Translations under genes and position numbers: made by a program
NCBI GenBank assembly: GCA_036745275.1
Contig: DAIOGK010000009.1
Location: forward strand, 1-64,000
Length of the DNA: 64,000 bases
Origin: JAIUNP01 sp020161975
GTDB lineage: Bacteria > Pseudomonadota > Alphaproteobacteria > Rhizobiales > Beijerinckiaceae
Direction of reading: 5' to 3'
The notes under the pieces: model-generated
What the model was told of the DNA's origin: nothing
What the model saw: the letters and a program-made list of their open reading frames with translations, nothing else
The model's database searches: none
Shown: piece by piece, positions 1 to 7,493 of the stretch
Numbering within the stretch: the first letter of the stretch is position 1
Layout of the letters: the number at the start of each line of letters is the position of its first letter

Positions 1-1100
1 TCTCAGTGGAAATTTACGAGCCCGCCGGGTCAGTTCTCAGCGGTAATCAACACTCAAAATCCCGAAGCTGCGCGCCGGCAGCTACTTCCCGCCGTTCCTG
101 GAGGCGCGCAAGACGACGGAGAAGGCTTTGGTGGCGGTGATCCAGGAGGCGTGGATCAGCGGCGTCTCGACCCGCCGCGTCGATGAACTGGCGCAGGCGA
201 TGGGCCTGTCCGGCATCTCGAAAAGCCAAGTCTCCAAACTGTGTAAGGAAATCGACGAGCGCGTTAAAGCCTTCCTCGACCGTCCGCTTGAGGGCGACTG
301 GCCCTATCTGTGGTTGGACGCCACGTACCTCAAGGTGCGCGAGGGCGGCCGCATCGTCTCGGTCGCGGCGATAATCGCTGTTGCCGCCAACACTGACGGT
401 CGGCGTGAGATCGTTGGGCTCGGCATTGGTCCCTCGGAAGCCGAGACCTTCTGGGCCACCTTCCTCAAGGGGCTGATGAAGCGGGGCCTGCGCGGCCTCA
501 GGCTCGTCATCTCCGACGCCCACGAGGGCCTGAAAGCCGCCATCCAGCGCGTGATCGGCGCGACATGGCAGCGCTGCCGCGTTCACTTCATGCGCAATGC
601 CCTGGCCCATGTGCCGAAAGGCCAGCACACGATGGTCGCCGCCGCCATCCGCCAAGCCTTCATCCAGCCGGACCGTGAAGCCGCAGGCCAGGTCTGGCGG
701 CATGTCGCCGATCAGCTCCGGCCCCGCTTCGAAAAGCTCGCCCGATTGATGGACGAGGCTGAGCACGATGTGCTGGCTTACATGGGCTGCGCAGCTCAGC
801 ATCGCACCAAACTCCACAGCACCAATCCGCTCGAACGATTGAACAAGGAGGTCAAACGCCGCGCCGATGTCGTCGGAATCTTCCCCAACGAGGACAGCAT
901 CATCCGCCTGATCGGCGCCGTCCTCATGGAGCAGAACGACGAATGGCAGACACAGAACCGATACATGCAGATCGAGGGCTTCGCCGAGCAGAGCGCCGTC
1001 GCAGCCCCGTTCCCAACACTTCAGATTACACCCAAAGCAGCCTGAAAATGGCCACCGCCACTACACCCGAAAATTACACCACATTGACGGACGTGACCCA
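1..1100. mobile_element. Remnant of an IS256-family insertion sequence, left end replaced by an IS21-like end
   Basis: The stretch holds a 5'-truncated IS256-type transposase frame. After its stop comes a tail around 1060-1100 ending ACCACATTGACGGACGTGAC, which resembles the usual right end of IS256-family elements. The first 51 bases instead hold two related 16-mers, CTCAGTGGAAATTTAC (2-17) and CTCAGCGGTAATCAAC (36-51), 34 bases apart. Such spaced repeats are typical of IS21-family ends. I infer that an IS21-like element inserted into the IS256 element and removed its 5' part. The family assignment of the left end is from memory of the pattern only. Confidence 0.6.
47..1045 (+). pseudogene. 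IS256-family (mutator-type) transposase, 5'-truncated
   Basis: The frame is open from a stop at 44-46 to the stop at 1043-1045, and clear family sequence starts near 59 (IPKLRAGSYFPPFLE). The catalytic triad is visible: D in WLDATYLK, D in VISDAHEGLK followed by WQRCRVHF, and E in STNPLERLNKEVKRR. About 330 residues remain against roughly 400 in intact family members, so the N-terminal DNA-binding part is missing. A TTG codon at 128 could start a shorter product, but no ribosome-binding site supports it. The protein would act on DNA ends of its own element by cut and paste. It is probably inactive. Confidence 0.85.
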
Positions 1101-1151
1101 TCGGAGTTCGATTGGCTGTTGAGGAGATTGAGAAAGTTGCATCTGCGCCAG

Positions 1152-1184
1152 CATCATCATCGACTTGTAGAGTCGATGATGATG
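1152..1184. repeat. Perfect 14-bp inverted repeat upstream of the LuxR-type gene
   Basis: CATCATCATCGACT (1152-1165) and AGTCGATGATGATG (1171-1184) are exact reverse complements separated by TGTAG. The repeat lies about 130 bases before the regulator start and about 50 bases after the presumed IS right end. It could be an operator, a transcription terminator (ACTTATTTTG follows) or an element end. The sequence alone does not decide. Confidence 0.6.
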
Positions 1185-1314
1185 ACTTATTTTGAATGTA
1201 CGAGGGGCATGGAGCGCCTATCCAGGCGCGGACGCCGTGGGGAGCAGAAAAAGCTTCAAGCCATCCTCAACCTGCTTGCCTCAGGTAGCTCTTCTAGTGA
1301 TTGCGAGGTTTAAT

Positions 1315-2463
1315 ATGCCCGAACAGGGATACCGCGCCCTCGAATTGATATATGGAACAGCGGTAAACCCTGGTTCTTGGCGCCGCGCACTGGATGCAGT
1401 TGCGACAACAGTCGAATCAAAAGCTATCGCGCTGGTCATTCGTGGCAAGAAAGCTGGCGCGCCAGACATCACACTGATGTCTAGTGTATACCTAGATTTT
1501 TCCCGCACGCCATCGGGCTGGTACTATGGCGCATGGCTATCGAGCCTGCAGAAGCAGGACTGGGATTTTCTCCAGACTCAGGCCCCTCATCACCCCATCC
1601 CTGATTTGAAGATGGGGCTTTCGGCAGAGGCGCTCGACGCACGCAAGGACTACGCGTTTCTTAGGAAGCGGACTGACGTTGCGCGCAGACTTGGCGTGCG
1701 GTTGAACGCCGACTCAGTTTGGTTTGACGCCATGAGCATCGGATTTGCACGGGAACGCCATAAAATCCCAGATTCTGCGACAGAAAAAACACGAATATTA
1801 CTTCCACATCTGACAAAATCTATAGAGATAGGACGCGTTTTCACGCTATTGAGAGCGCGATACAAGGCTACACTTGCGGCCCTTAATAAAGTACAGGCTG
1901 GTGTTGTTATTGCGTTGCCTGACGGTCACGTCATTGTTAAGAATGATGAGGCTGAGAGAATACTTGGTTCCAACGATGGAATTAAGCTATCTGGCGACGG
2001 TAAGCTCATATCTTCCAACCCGGATACGACAGAAAAAATCAATGCTTACATCTTGGACATCGGTTCCACGGCCAAGGGGCAGGCCAATCGACACGAGTCA
2101 TTGATTTCTATAACCCGACCGTCGGGTTTGACAGCGTTCCTTTTAGATATCGGTCCGATCAGCGACAGCAAGGGCGAGCTCGAACAAGGGCTAGCCGGGG
2201 CGATGATCACCATTATTGATCCCGAGCGCATACCTTATCTTCGATTGGAGCGGTTTGCCGAACTCTACAAACTGACCCCGGCAGAGACTGATGTGTGTCG
2301 ATGGATTGCCGATGGGGCGAGCATTGCCGAAATTGCGGAACGGCGAGGCACGAGCCCGACAACGGCAAAGAACCAGGTTTCCATGGTGCTCTCGAAGGCG
2401 GGGGTTAGTAGTCGGATTGAGTTTATACGGCTGATCCTTCGTGTACTGCCACCCGTCGGCTGA
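1315..2463 (+). CDS. LuxR-type helix-turn-helix transcriptional regulator
   Basis: This 382-residue protein ends in a LuxR/FixJ-type HTH (about residues 319-375: LTPAETDVCRWIADG, then IAEIAERRGTSPTTAKNQV). The first 300 residues match no domain I can name. A stretch near residues 190-250 (VQAGVVIALPDGHVIVKND) looks PAS-like, and there is no receiver aspartate or clear AHL-binding fold. I chose the ATG at 1315 rather than an upstream frame extension because family-like sequence begins there. The gene is AT-richer than the rest of the window and is the only regulator next to the methyltransferase/acyltransferase genes at 3.5-5.8 kb, so it is the obvious candidate to control them. The ligand is unknown. 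Confidence 0.8.
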   Translation: MPEQGYRALELIYGTAVNPGSWRRALDAVATTVESKAIALVIRGKKAGAPDITLMSSVYLDFSRTPSGWYYGAWLSSLQKQDWDFLQTQAPHHPIPDLKMGLSAEALDARKDYAFLRKRTDVARRLGVRLNADSVWFDAMSIGFARERHKIPDSATEKTRILLPHLTKSIEIGRVFTLLRARYKATLAALNKVQAGVVIALPDGHVIVKNDEAERILGSNDGIKLSGDGKLISSNPDTTEKINAYILDIGSTAKGQANRHESLISITRPSGLTAFLLDIGPISDSKGELEQGLAGAMITIIDPERIPYLRLERFAELYKLTPAETDVCRWIADGASIAEIAERRGTSPTTAKNQVSMVLSKAGVSSRIEFIRLILRVLPPVG

Positions 2464-2650
2464 CGCCTCCTTTATAGCCAGTTTATCAAAATCCTACACG
2501 CCATGGTCCGTTCGGATCATGATCATCATCGCCAGCCTGTTTTAAAAGAACGACATCCAACTTGCTTTGAACTGCCCCGGGACTTCTGGAGGCACTGATT
2601 TCCAAGCAGGATGGAGCGATCATGAGCAAAACGACGCGATGGAGGCGGCC
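2464..2650 (+). other. Intergenic region with small palindromes
   Basis: This 187-base gap separates the LuxR-type gene from the small-ORF train. It holds the palindromes TCCGTTCGGA (2507-2516) and GATCATGATC (2515-2524), which overlap. Either could be a regulator site. No convincing promoter hexamers were found. The segment is AT-rich. Confidence 0.3.
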
Positions 2651-2779
2651 ATGTATAATCGTCTTTTATTGGCTGTAATTGCAGGCATTTTGTCCTTGGG
2701 TTTCTTTCTTGTCCCCGCAGGTGCAGCGTTTAATGCGGAGCGTTGTTCCAAGGGGCAAAGCCAACAAGGATGTAAGTAA
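2651..2779 (+). CDS. Small exported peptide of unknown function
   Basis: This 42-residue ORF starts at ATG 2651, placed five bases after a strong GGAGG (2641-2645). Residues 1-25 form a typical signal peptide (MYNRLLLAVIAGILSLGFF, then an AGAA cleavage-like site). The mature part is only about 17 residues with two cysteines (CSKGQSQQGC). Its stop TAA overlaps the next ATG (TAATG at 2777-2781), which suggests translational coupling. No family is recognised. It may be the first member of a secreted small-protein set. Confidence 0.55.
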   Translation: MYNRLLLAVIAGILSLGFFLVPAGAAFNAERCSKGQSQQGCK

Positions 2780-3042
2780 TGAAAAGCATCGCTGGAGTTC
2801 AATCCGTATTCGTTCTTTTGAGTTCTCTTATTGTGCCATCATATGGCCTGGCCTCGGAAAGAACGTTTTCATCTGCGCCTATGCAGCTAGCTCAGCGCAA
2901 TTGCCGAACAGTCGTCGAGTCCGTGCAGTGCGGGCAGGATTGTCGGCAAGTGCCGCGTGCTTCGGGCGATGGCCGCACCCGTGTTTTCGTCGATGAATGC
3001 ACGCCCCGATACTGTAACCGCACTCGACAGTATTGCAATTGA
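2779..3042 (+). CDS. Small secreted cysteine-rich protein of unknown function
   Basis: This 87-residue protein has an N-terminal hydrophobic signal (MKSIAGVQSVFVLLSSLIV). The mature region has six cysteines (NCRTVVESVQCGQDCRQV, then CTPRYC and YCN at the C-terminus), so a disulfide-stabilised periplasmic or secreted product is likely. The start overlaps the previous stop by one base. The stop TGA in turn overlaps the next ATG (TGATG at 3040-3044). I do not recognise the family. Confidence 0.6.
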   Translation: MKSIAGVQSVFVLLSSLIVPSYGLASERTFSSAPMQLAQRNCRTVVESVQCGQDCRQVPRASGDGRTRVFVDECTPRYCNRTRQYCN

Positions 3043-3260
3043 TGTCGCGACGGCTGCTAGTATAAACGCTGGTTGCCTCGTTTCCCCCCTATTGTGTCTG
3101 GCCCGGCGGCGGCAATTGCGTCGCCGGGCAAGATGACAAGGGCAACAGCATCCACGGCATCGAATACCGAGAGCTTTGCCAGATCACGACCCGCCTCATG
3201 CAGAACGGACGTTGTATTCAGCGAGCCGGGCAAGACCTATACCCGGCGGGCTCAGTGTAG
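3042..3260 (+). pseudogene. Small secreted-protein ORF interrupted by an in-frame TAA
   Basis: An ATG at 3042 overlaps the previous stop. It reads MSRRLLV, meets TAA at 3063-3065, then stays open in the same frame to TAG at 3258-3260. The post-stop part looks like real protein: TLVASFPPYCVWPGGGNC, later GIEYRELCQITTRLM and NGRCIQ, with four cysteines. Joined together, the two parts would give a signal peptide followed by a Cys-containing mature domain of about 72 residues. No ATG, GTG or TTG start lies between the TAA and residue M54, so the gene looks broken unless the stop is read through or a CTG start is used. A sequencing error is also possible. Confidence 0.5.
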
Positions 3261-3263
3261 GCG

Positions 3264-3395
3264 ATGAGTGGTGTATACGCTCGCGGCTTCTGTATTTGTC
3301 GTGATGGTGCTGGAGCGGAGATGCTCCCGCCAAGCGACGTCGGTGCCGTGCACTCGATCGATGGGGCTTTTTACCCGGCCACTCCAGATGACTAG
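3264..3395 (+). CDS. Possible small Cys-containing ORF
   Basis: A 43-residue frame starts three bases after the preceding stop and in the same frame (MSGVYARGFCICRDGAGAEM ... GAFYPATPDD). It may be a separate small gene or the distal part of the broken gene before it. Ribosome-binding sequence is weak. Listed only because it continues the closely packed series of small ORFs. Confidence 0.25.
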   Translation: MSGVYARGFCICRDGAGAEMLPPSDVGAVHSIDGAFYPATPDD

Positions 3396-3474
3396 CGGGA
3401 AGGTGTGCCACGGGGATGAGAGCCCCTCCCTCAAACGCCCACTTAACAGGCGCTGCCTGCGGCTGGGAGAAGTT

Positions 3475-4353
3475 ATGATGCTTAATCTAGATGCGCCGGA
3501 TATCACGCTCGTGCCACCCTTCATGGAACGAATAGAATACGCGCGTAAATCCATGTCTAAATTGGAATGGAAAGCTTTTTGCGCAGAAGATCGTCAATTG
3601 GCTGCGTGGCGCGAATTCCTCTGTGATGATCCGTATACTAGACACGCACTTCTTAAGCCAAGGGGATATGCAGGTGATGCAGTTGTAATGGACTATGCTT
3701 ATCGACATAGCTCTGTTATGCGCCATGTCGCCGCAGAAAGTGAATATGGACGGATCATATACGAAACAACGTCCGGCGCGCCGCAATCCCAATCCGCCCG
3801 TGATAGAATTTCATTGATCGCATCAACTATTGAGCGGCTGGCAAAGGACAACAAGCTTCGTGTTGGGAGTTTTGCTTCCGGTCATGCAAGAGAGTTGGAA
3901 TCCATAAAATATGCCTCAGAATTAATACATGAATTCGTCGCAATAGATGCAGATAATATGTCGTTATATGAAATAAATAATTCATACGGTCTGGCAATAA
4001 AAATTAGAGCGATAAATCATAATATTTTTCGTCTTAGTGCCGATAATATCGGAATGCTGGATTTTGCCTACTCTATGGGTTTGTTTGATTATTTGAATGT
4101 AAGTGCAGCCAAAAGAACCCTGCGCCTTATATCTGAAACGGTAGATAGAGGTGGAACGCTTCTTTTTGGCAATCTGACGGAAGAAGCCGCAAACTTGGGG
4201 TACTGTGAAGCGGTAATGGACTGGTGGATGATACCCCGTACGTACGACGAAATGACCGAACTCGGTGAAATCTTGGAGCGGACAGACAAGTGGTCGGTGA
4301 AGGTGTTGCAACAAGGCTGCTTTTATTACCTCTTGGGTGTGCGCGAGGATTAG
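3475..4353 (+). CDS. SAM-dependent methyltransferase, EF (3-hydroxypalmitate methyl ester) biosynthesis-like
   Basis: This 292-residue protein is placed at ATG 3475 behind GGGAG (about 3464-3468). It has the pattern I know from proteins annotated as extracellular factor 3-hydroxypalmitic acid methyl ester biosynthesis enzymes: KPRGYAGDAVVMDYAY (residues about 63-78), SARDRISLIAS, a glycine-poor SAM motif I in VGSFASGHARELESI, an acidic motif II in EFVAIDADNMSLYEI, and GMLDFAYSMGLFDYL with GGTLLFGNL. It probably transfers a methyl group to a fatty acyl carboxylate or related lipid. The substrate here is inferred from the neighbouring acyltransferase. It has no signal peptide. Codon use is AT-rich compared with the rest of the window, which fits acquisition by transfer. 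Confidence 0.7.
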   Translation: MMLNLDAPDITLVPPFMERIEYARKSMSKLEWKAFCAEDRQLAAWREFLCDDPYTRHALLKPRGYAGDAVVMDYAYRHSSVMRHVAAESEYGRIIYETTSGAPQSQSARDRISLIASTIERLAKDNKLRVGSFASGHARELESIKYASELIHEFVAIDADNMSLYEINNSYGLAIKIRAINHNIFRLSADNIGMLDFAYSMGLFDYLNVSAAKRTLRLISETVDRGGTLLFGNLTEEAANLGYCEAVMDWWMIPRTYDEMTELGEILERTDKWSVKVLQQGCFYYLLGVRED

Positions 4354-4548
4354 GTGGAGTCGTTTGTGGAGGGAGGGGAATTCTACGCTATGGCTTTGAC
4401 CAGCTGGTTCCGCGCCTCCGTTGGCACCACAGCGTGAGGCTGCGAATTGTCTGCCAGACCGGGAGCAGCCCACCACCTTCCTACGACGGATCGCTCACAG
4501 CATGAACGATTGCCGTTCAATAACACGTTCCGTGGAAAGCAGGTTTTC
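4354..4548 (+). other. Intergenic gap inside the methyltransferase/acyltransferase island
   Basis: These 195 bases separate the soluble and membrane methyltransferase genes. The middle (about 4385-4500) is GC-richer than its flanks and looks like a fragment from elsewhere, but I could not assign it to a gene or IS. No promoter or terminator stands out. Confidence 0.3.
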
Positions 4549-5091
4549 ATGCATCTGGTACTCTTGTGCGCTGGACTGGCGCTTTTTTGCTGGATTTCTT
4601 GGGCGGTTCGATACCATTTTGTGTCCGAGAACATGCCTTTTGGCATGAAGCTGGTATCTCTATTTTCCGTTACGGGAATATTATTATTTTGTTATTTCAT
4701 TTGGAATTTTCCGCCTAACGAAATCCGTACTTGTGCTACGTCTATTCTTTTTATGATTACTATAGTTCTTTTCAGATGGTCTCTCGCCGCAACGAGAGGT
4801 AAGAATTTTGGATTAGCATTTGATCCCAAGACACCGGCAGGTATAACCGCGCTTGGACCATATCGTTACATACGACATCCATTCTATACAGCGTATATAT
4901 TATATTGGCTTGGGTGTGCTATAGCAACAGGAAGTGAATTAAGCATTGTTGTTCTAGGCGCTCTCAGTGCGCTGTATACGATAGCCTCAGTGCGTGAGGA
5001 GCGTATGTTTTTATTGTCCGCACACGCAGAAGAATACAAGAAATATAAGCAGCGTACCGGGCACTTTTGGCCCAAAAAGGCCACCTCGTGA
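4549..5091 (+). CDS. Isoprenylcysteine carboxyl methyltransferase (ICMT)-like membrane methyltransferase
   Basis: This is a 180-residue integral membrane protein with about four to five hydrophobic segments. The C-terminal family signature is clear: GPYRYIRHPFYTAYILYW (about residues 104-121), then VREERMFLLSAHAEEYKKYK and a final HFWPKK. These residues form the SAM and carboxylate site in ICMT/phospholipid-methyltransferase-type enzymes. The ATG at 4549 was chosen over the upstream TTG frame because the first transmembrane helix starts there (MHLVLLCAGLALFCW). The stop overlaps the next start (TGATG at 5089-5093), so it is probably co-translated with the FeeM-like acyltransferase. It likely methylates a lipid carboxyl or amine in the inner membrane. 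The substrate is unknown. Confidence 0.75.
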   Translation: MHLVLLCAGLALFCWISWAVRYHFVSENMPFGMKLVSLFSVTGILLFCYFIWNFPPNEIRTCATSILFMITIVLFRWSLAATRGKNFGLAFDPKTPAGITALGPYRYIRHPFYTAYILYWLGCAIATGSELSIVVLGALSALYTIASVREERMFLLSAHAEEYKKYKQRTGHFWPKKATS

Positions 5092-5789
5092 TGGCTGGCG
5101 ACATTCGCTTTTCTGAACCCTCACAAGGCATTTCTTGCCAACCTTCCCTTAATGACAGGGTGAGTGAATTACTGCGGACAATTCAGTATCGACGTGCATC
5201 GAGCAACGATGAATTGGATGAAATTAGATATTTGCGTTACCGTTGCTATTTGCATGAAGGTATCATCAAGAAAAATAAAGCTAATATGTTGGCAGACTGT
5301 TTTGATAATAAAAATAATACGCATAACATATCAATACATATCGAAGGTCAGATTGTGGCGGCTATTCGCGTTCATGTCCTTAATGCCAGTCAACCATTTT
5401 CCCCGTCAATGTCGACGTTTAATGACGTTCTTATGCCCTACATACGTGAGGGGAAAACACTAATCGACCCAACGCGGTTTGTTGTTGACGCGGCGGCGTC
5501 GCGCAAGCACCCGGAATTGCTTTATGCGACACTGCGAGTCCCGTTTTTCGCAAGTGAATATTTCAAATCAGAGATTACGTTGGCATCGGTGAGAAATGAG
5601 CATATGCCCTTCTATAGACGGACGCTACGTTATGTTCCTGCTTGTGAACCGAGGACATACCTACAACTCACCAAGCCACTCGGATTGATGTTGGTAAATT
5701 TTCCTTTAGAAAAAGCGTCGGTCATAAGGCGATTTCCCTTTTTCGAACCAAACGACGCGCAAATGAAAATGTTTTTTGACGTAAATTGA
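5091..5789 (+). CDS. FeeM/GNAT-type N-acyl transferase, autoinducer-synthase-like
   Basis: This 232-residue protein fits the N-acyl amino acid synthase (FeeM)/AHL-synthase-like GNAT fold: EIRYLRYRCYLHEG (about residues 45-58) with an acidic follow-up (ADCFDNKNN), a beta strand IHIEGQIVAAIRVHV, GKTLIDPTRFVVD and ASVRNEHMPFYRRTLRYVP near residue 175. Members transfer a fatty acyl group from acyl-ACP to an amino acid or similar amine. The ATG at 5091 overlaps the stop of the membrane methyltransferase gene. With two methyltransferases and a LuxR-type regulator upstream, an acylated and methylated small signal is a reasonable inference. Amine and acyl chain cannot be read from sequence. Confidence 0.75.
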   Translation: MAGDIRFSEPSQGISCQPSLNDRVSELLRTIQYRRASSNDELDEIRYLRYRCYLHEGIIKKNKANMLADCFDNKNNTHNISIHIEGQIVAAIRVHVLNASQPFSPSMSTFNDVLMPYIREGKTLIDPTRFVVDAAASRKHPELLYATLRVPFFASEYFKSEITLASVRNEHMPFYRRTLRYVPACEPRTYLQLTKPLGLMLVNFPLEKASVIRRFPFFEPNDAQMKMFFDVN

Positions 5790-5835
5790 GCGGATGAACC
5801 GCCCGTGGTTTGCCGGAGGGCGGGTGGCTAGAGTC

Positions 5836-6402
5836 TTACGCGGCCATCTTGAGGTTCTCAAGGACAGCGTAGTAGTTCGCTTCCGCCTCGGTGAGCGCGA
5901 CGTTGATAGAAGTCCAGCTGGCTGCCATCTCGACAAGGGCGGGATCAGCCTCGGGGATCGACTTGAGGTGGATATAGCCGCGAAAGTCGTGTTCCTCGCG
6001 CAGCAACCGGGCGACAAGGCCGAGCTGCTCCATGGTGTAATCGGGCGAACGGATAATCCCTGAGGACAGGAACAGCCCCTCGATATAGTTGCGCTTGTAG
6101 AAATCGATGGTCAGCCCGGCGACCTCGCGCGCGGTGAAACGGGCACGCCGGACGTTGGATGAGACCCGGTTCACGCAGAAGGCACAATCGAACATGCAAT
6201 AGTTGGTCAGCAGGATCTTCAAAAGCGAGATGCATCGCCCGTCCGGCGTGTAGGCATGACAGATGCCCGCGCCTTCAGTCGCGCCGATGCCGCTCCCGCC
6301 AACGGAATTCCGCCCCTTGGCACCGCTGGAGGCGCAGGACGCATCATATTTCGCCGCATCCGCCAGAATGCCGAGCTTGTCGACCAGATCCAGAACAGTC
6401 AT
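5836..6402 (-). pseudogene. Putative DNA modification/repair radical SAM protein, C-terminally truncated
   Basis: The 188-residue product begins with the family start (MTVLDLVDKLGILADAAKYD, then ASCASSG) and carries the radical SAM cluster motif CMFDCAFC (Cys 69, 73, 76), followed by FLSSGI and YIHLKSIPEADPALVE. Intact members are roughly 400 residues or more, so less than half is present. After about residue 160 the sequence (SWTSINVALTEAEANYYAVL) no longer follows the family and stops. The break lies at the right border of the AT-rich island, so insertion or rearrangement probably cut this gene. The usual partner (a DUF4130-type protein) is absent. Confidence 0.75.
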
Positions 6403-6548
6403 GAAAATGTTCGATATTTGTTCCGATTGAAAATCAAGCCGCATGCGCTCGCTGCGCACCCTGCCGGGCTTCCGTTCGCCAGTTTAGCCCTTGGCGACAG
6501 AACCAGCCGAACTGAAAAGCCTTGTTTTTACAGCACAAATACGCGTCT
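6403..6548. other. Intergenic gap at the island border
   Basis: This 146-base gap lies between the truncated radical SAM gene and the end of the DUF4432 gene. I see no RNA gene, clear terminator or repeat in it. It probably contains the promoter of the truncated gene. Confidence 0.3.
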
Positions 6549-7493
6549 TCAGGGAAACTGGATCTTGACAACAAAACACCGTTGCGCGCCCGGTTGAATG
6601 GCTCGCGTTTCCTGCTCCTGCGTTCGCTGTTCGTCCGAAACATCGCGCGCCGAGGTGCAGGGTTCGATTGCCAGGATATTCGCAAAGGGGCGACGGTCGC
6701 GCCAAAGCTGCAGGTGCGGCAAGGTTTCGCCCGAAACCGAAAGCGAGAGGATCGGGCCGCCCGCGTTCCGAACGACGCAGACCGCGTCGTGACGCGGCAG
6801 CGGTCGGCTGAACGCCACATCGGCGGCATTGGCCACGGGATCACCCTGCGGCCCCGGCAGCGCCTCACCGTCGAGAAGCACGGTGGTGTCGGGCGTGAGC
6901 GCGGGGTGCCCGATGTTGAAGTGGTAGAGCACGTCCACGGTTTGCGGCAATGCTCCGATGTTGCAAACCTCGTCGACGATAGTCAGCGAACGGCCACCGA
7001 CCGGTGCTTCGATCCGCCGGCGCAGACGCAAGGCTTCGCCATCATGGCGCCACTGGATGATTTCGCCTGTCGCGAACAGAACGGCAGGGTCCGCGTCGAA
7101 ACTCTCGCCATAGGCGGTCAGGCGTGCCGGCAGGAATGGCAGGCGTCCGTGTTGCGGCCGGCCATCGCGCGGCGCGCGGGTGTGATCGAGGCCGCAGGTC
7201 ATCAGGAAGCCGGAGAAGCCGCGACCGAAACCGAACCCGCCGTCCCCTTCCGGATCGACCAGCGCGGGGTGACGAAATCCGGCCGGGCTCTGCCAGGCCA
7301 CCGGGCGGCCGTCACGCCAGAGCGGGCCGATGTCGAGCGCCCGGTCGATCAACAGCCAGAAATCGAGACCGCCGCCCGTTGAAAACGCCAGCGCCCCGAC
7401 GCCGCGCTCGGGCCCTTCATCGATGGTGATGCGCCTGACCGAGGCGAATTGACGCAAATCGCCAAACAGGGCGCGGTCGGGTCCGCCGGTCAT
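6549..7493 (-). CDS. DUF4432 / aldose-1-epimerase-like protein
   Basis: This 314-residue protein has the galactose mutarotase-like pattern of DUF4432: FWLLIDRALDIGPLWRDGRPVAW near the N-terminus, GFLMTCGLDHTRAP, HGRLPFLPA, and a distal YHFNIGHPALTPDT. Family members bind or interconvert sugars. Its ATG overlaps the stop of the sulfatase gene (ATGA, 7490-7493), and it is the last gene of the sugar-importer operon. A role in handling a desulfated sugar is a context inference. The C-terminal end beyond about residue 285 (SARDVSDEQRTQEQETRA) is less family-like. Confidence 0.75.
   Translation of the reverse strand: MTGGPDRALFGDLRQFASVRRITIDEGPERGVGALAFSTGGGLDFWLLIDRALDIGPLWRDGRPVAWQSPAGFRHPALVDPEGDGGFGFGRGFSGFLMTCGLDHTRAPRDGRPQHGRLPFLPARLTAYGESFDADPAVLFATGEIIQWRHDGEALRLRRRIEAPVGGRSLTIVDEVCNIGALPQTVDVLYHFNIGHPALTPDTTVLLDGEALPGPQGDPVANAADVAFSRPLPRHDAVCVVRNAGGPILSLSVSGETLPHLQLWRDRRPFANILAIEPCTSARDVSDEQRTQEQETRAIQPGAQRCFVVKIQFP

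Noticed and set aside
47..817. 256-residue minus-strand frame opposite the transposase
   Set aside because: Antisense of the IS256 transposase, which has clear catalytic motifs on the plus strand.
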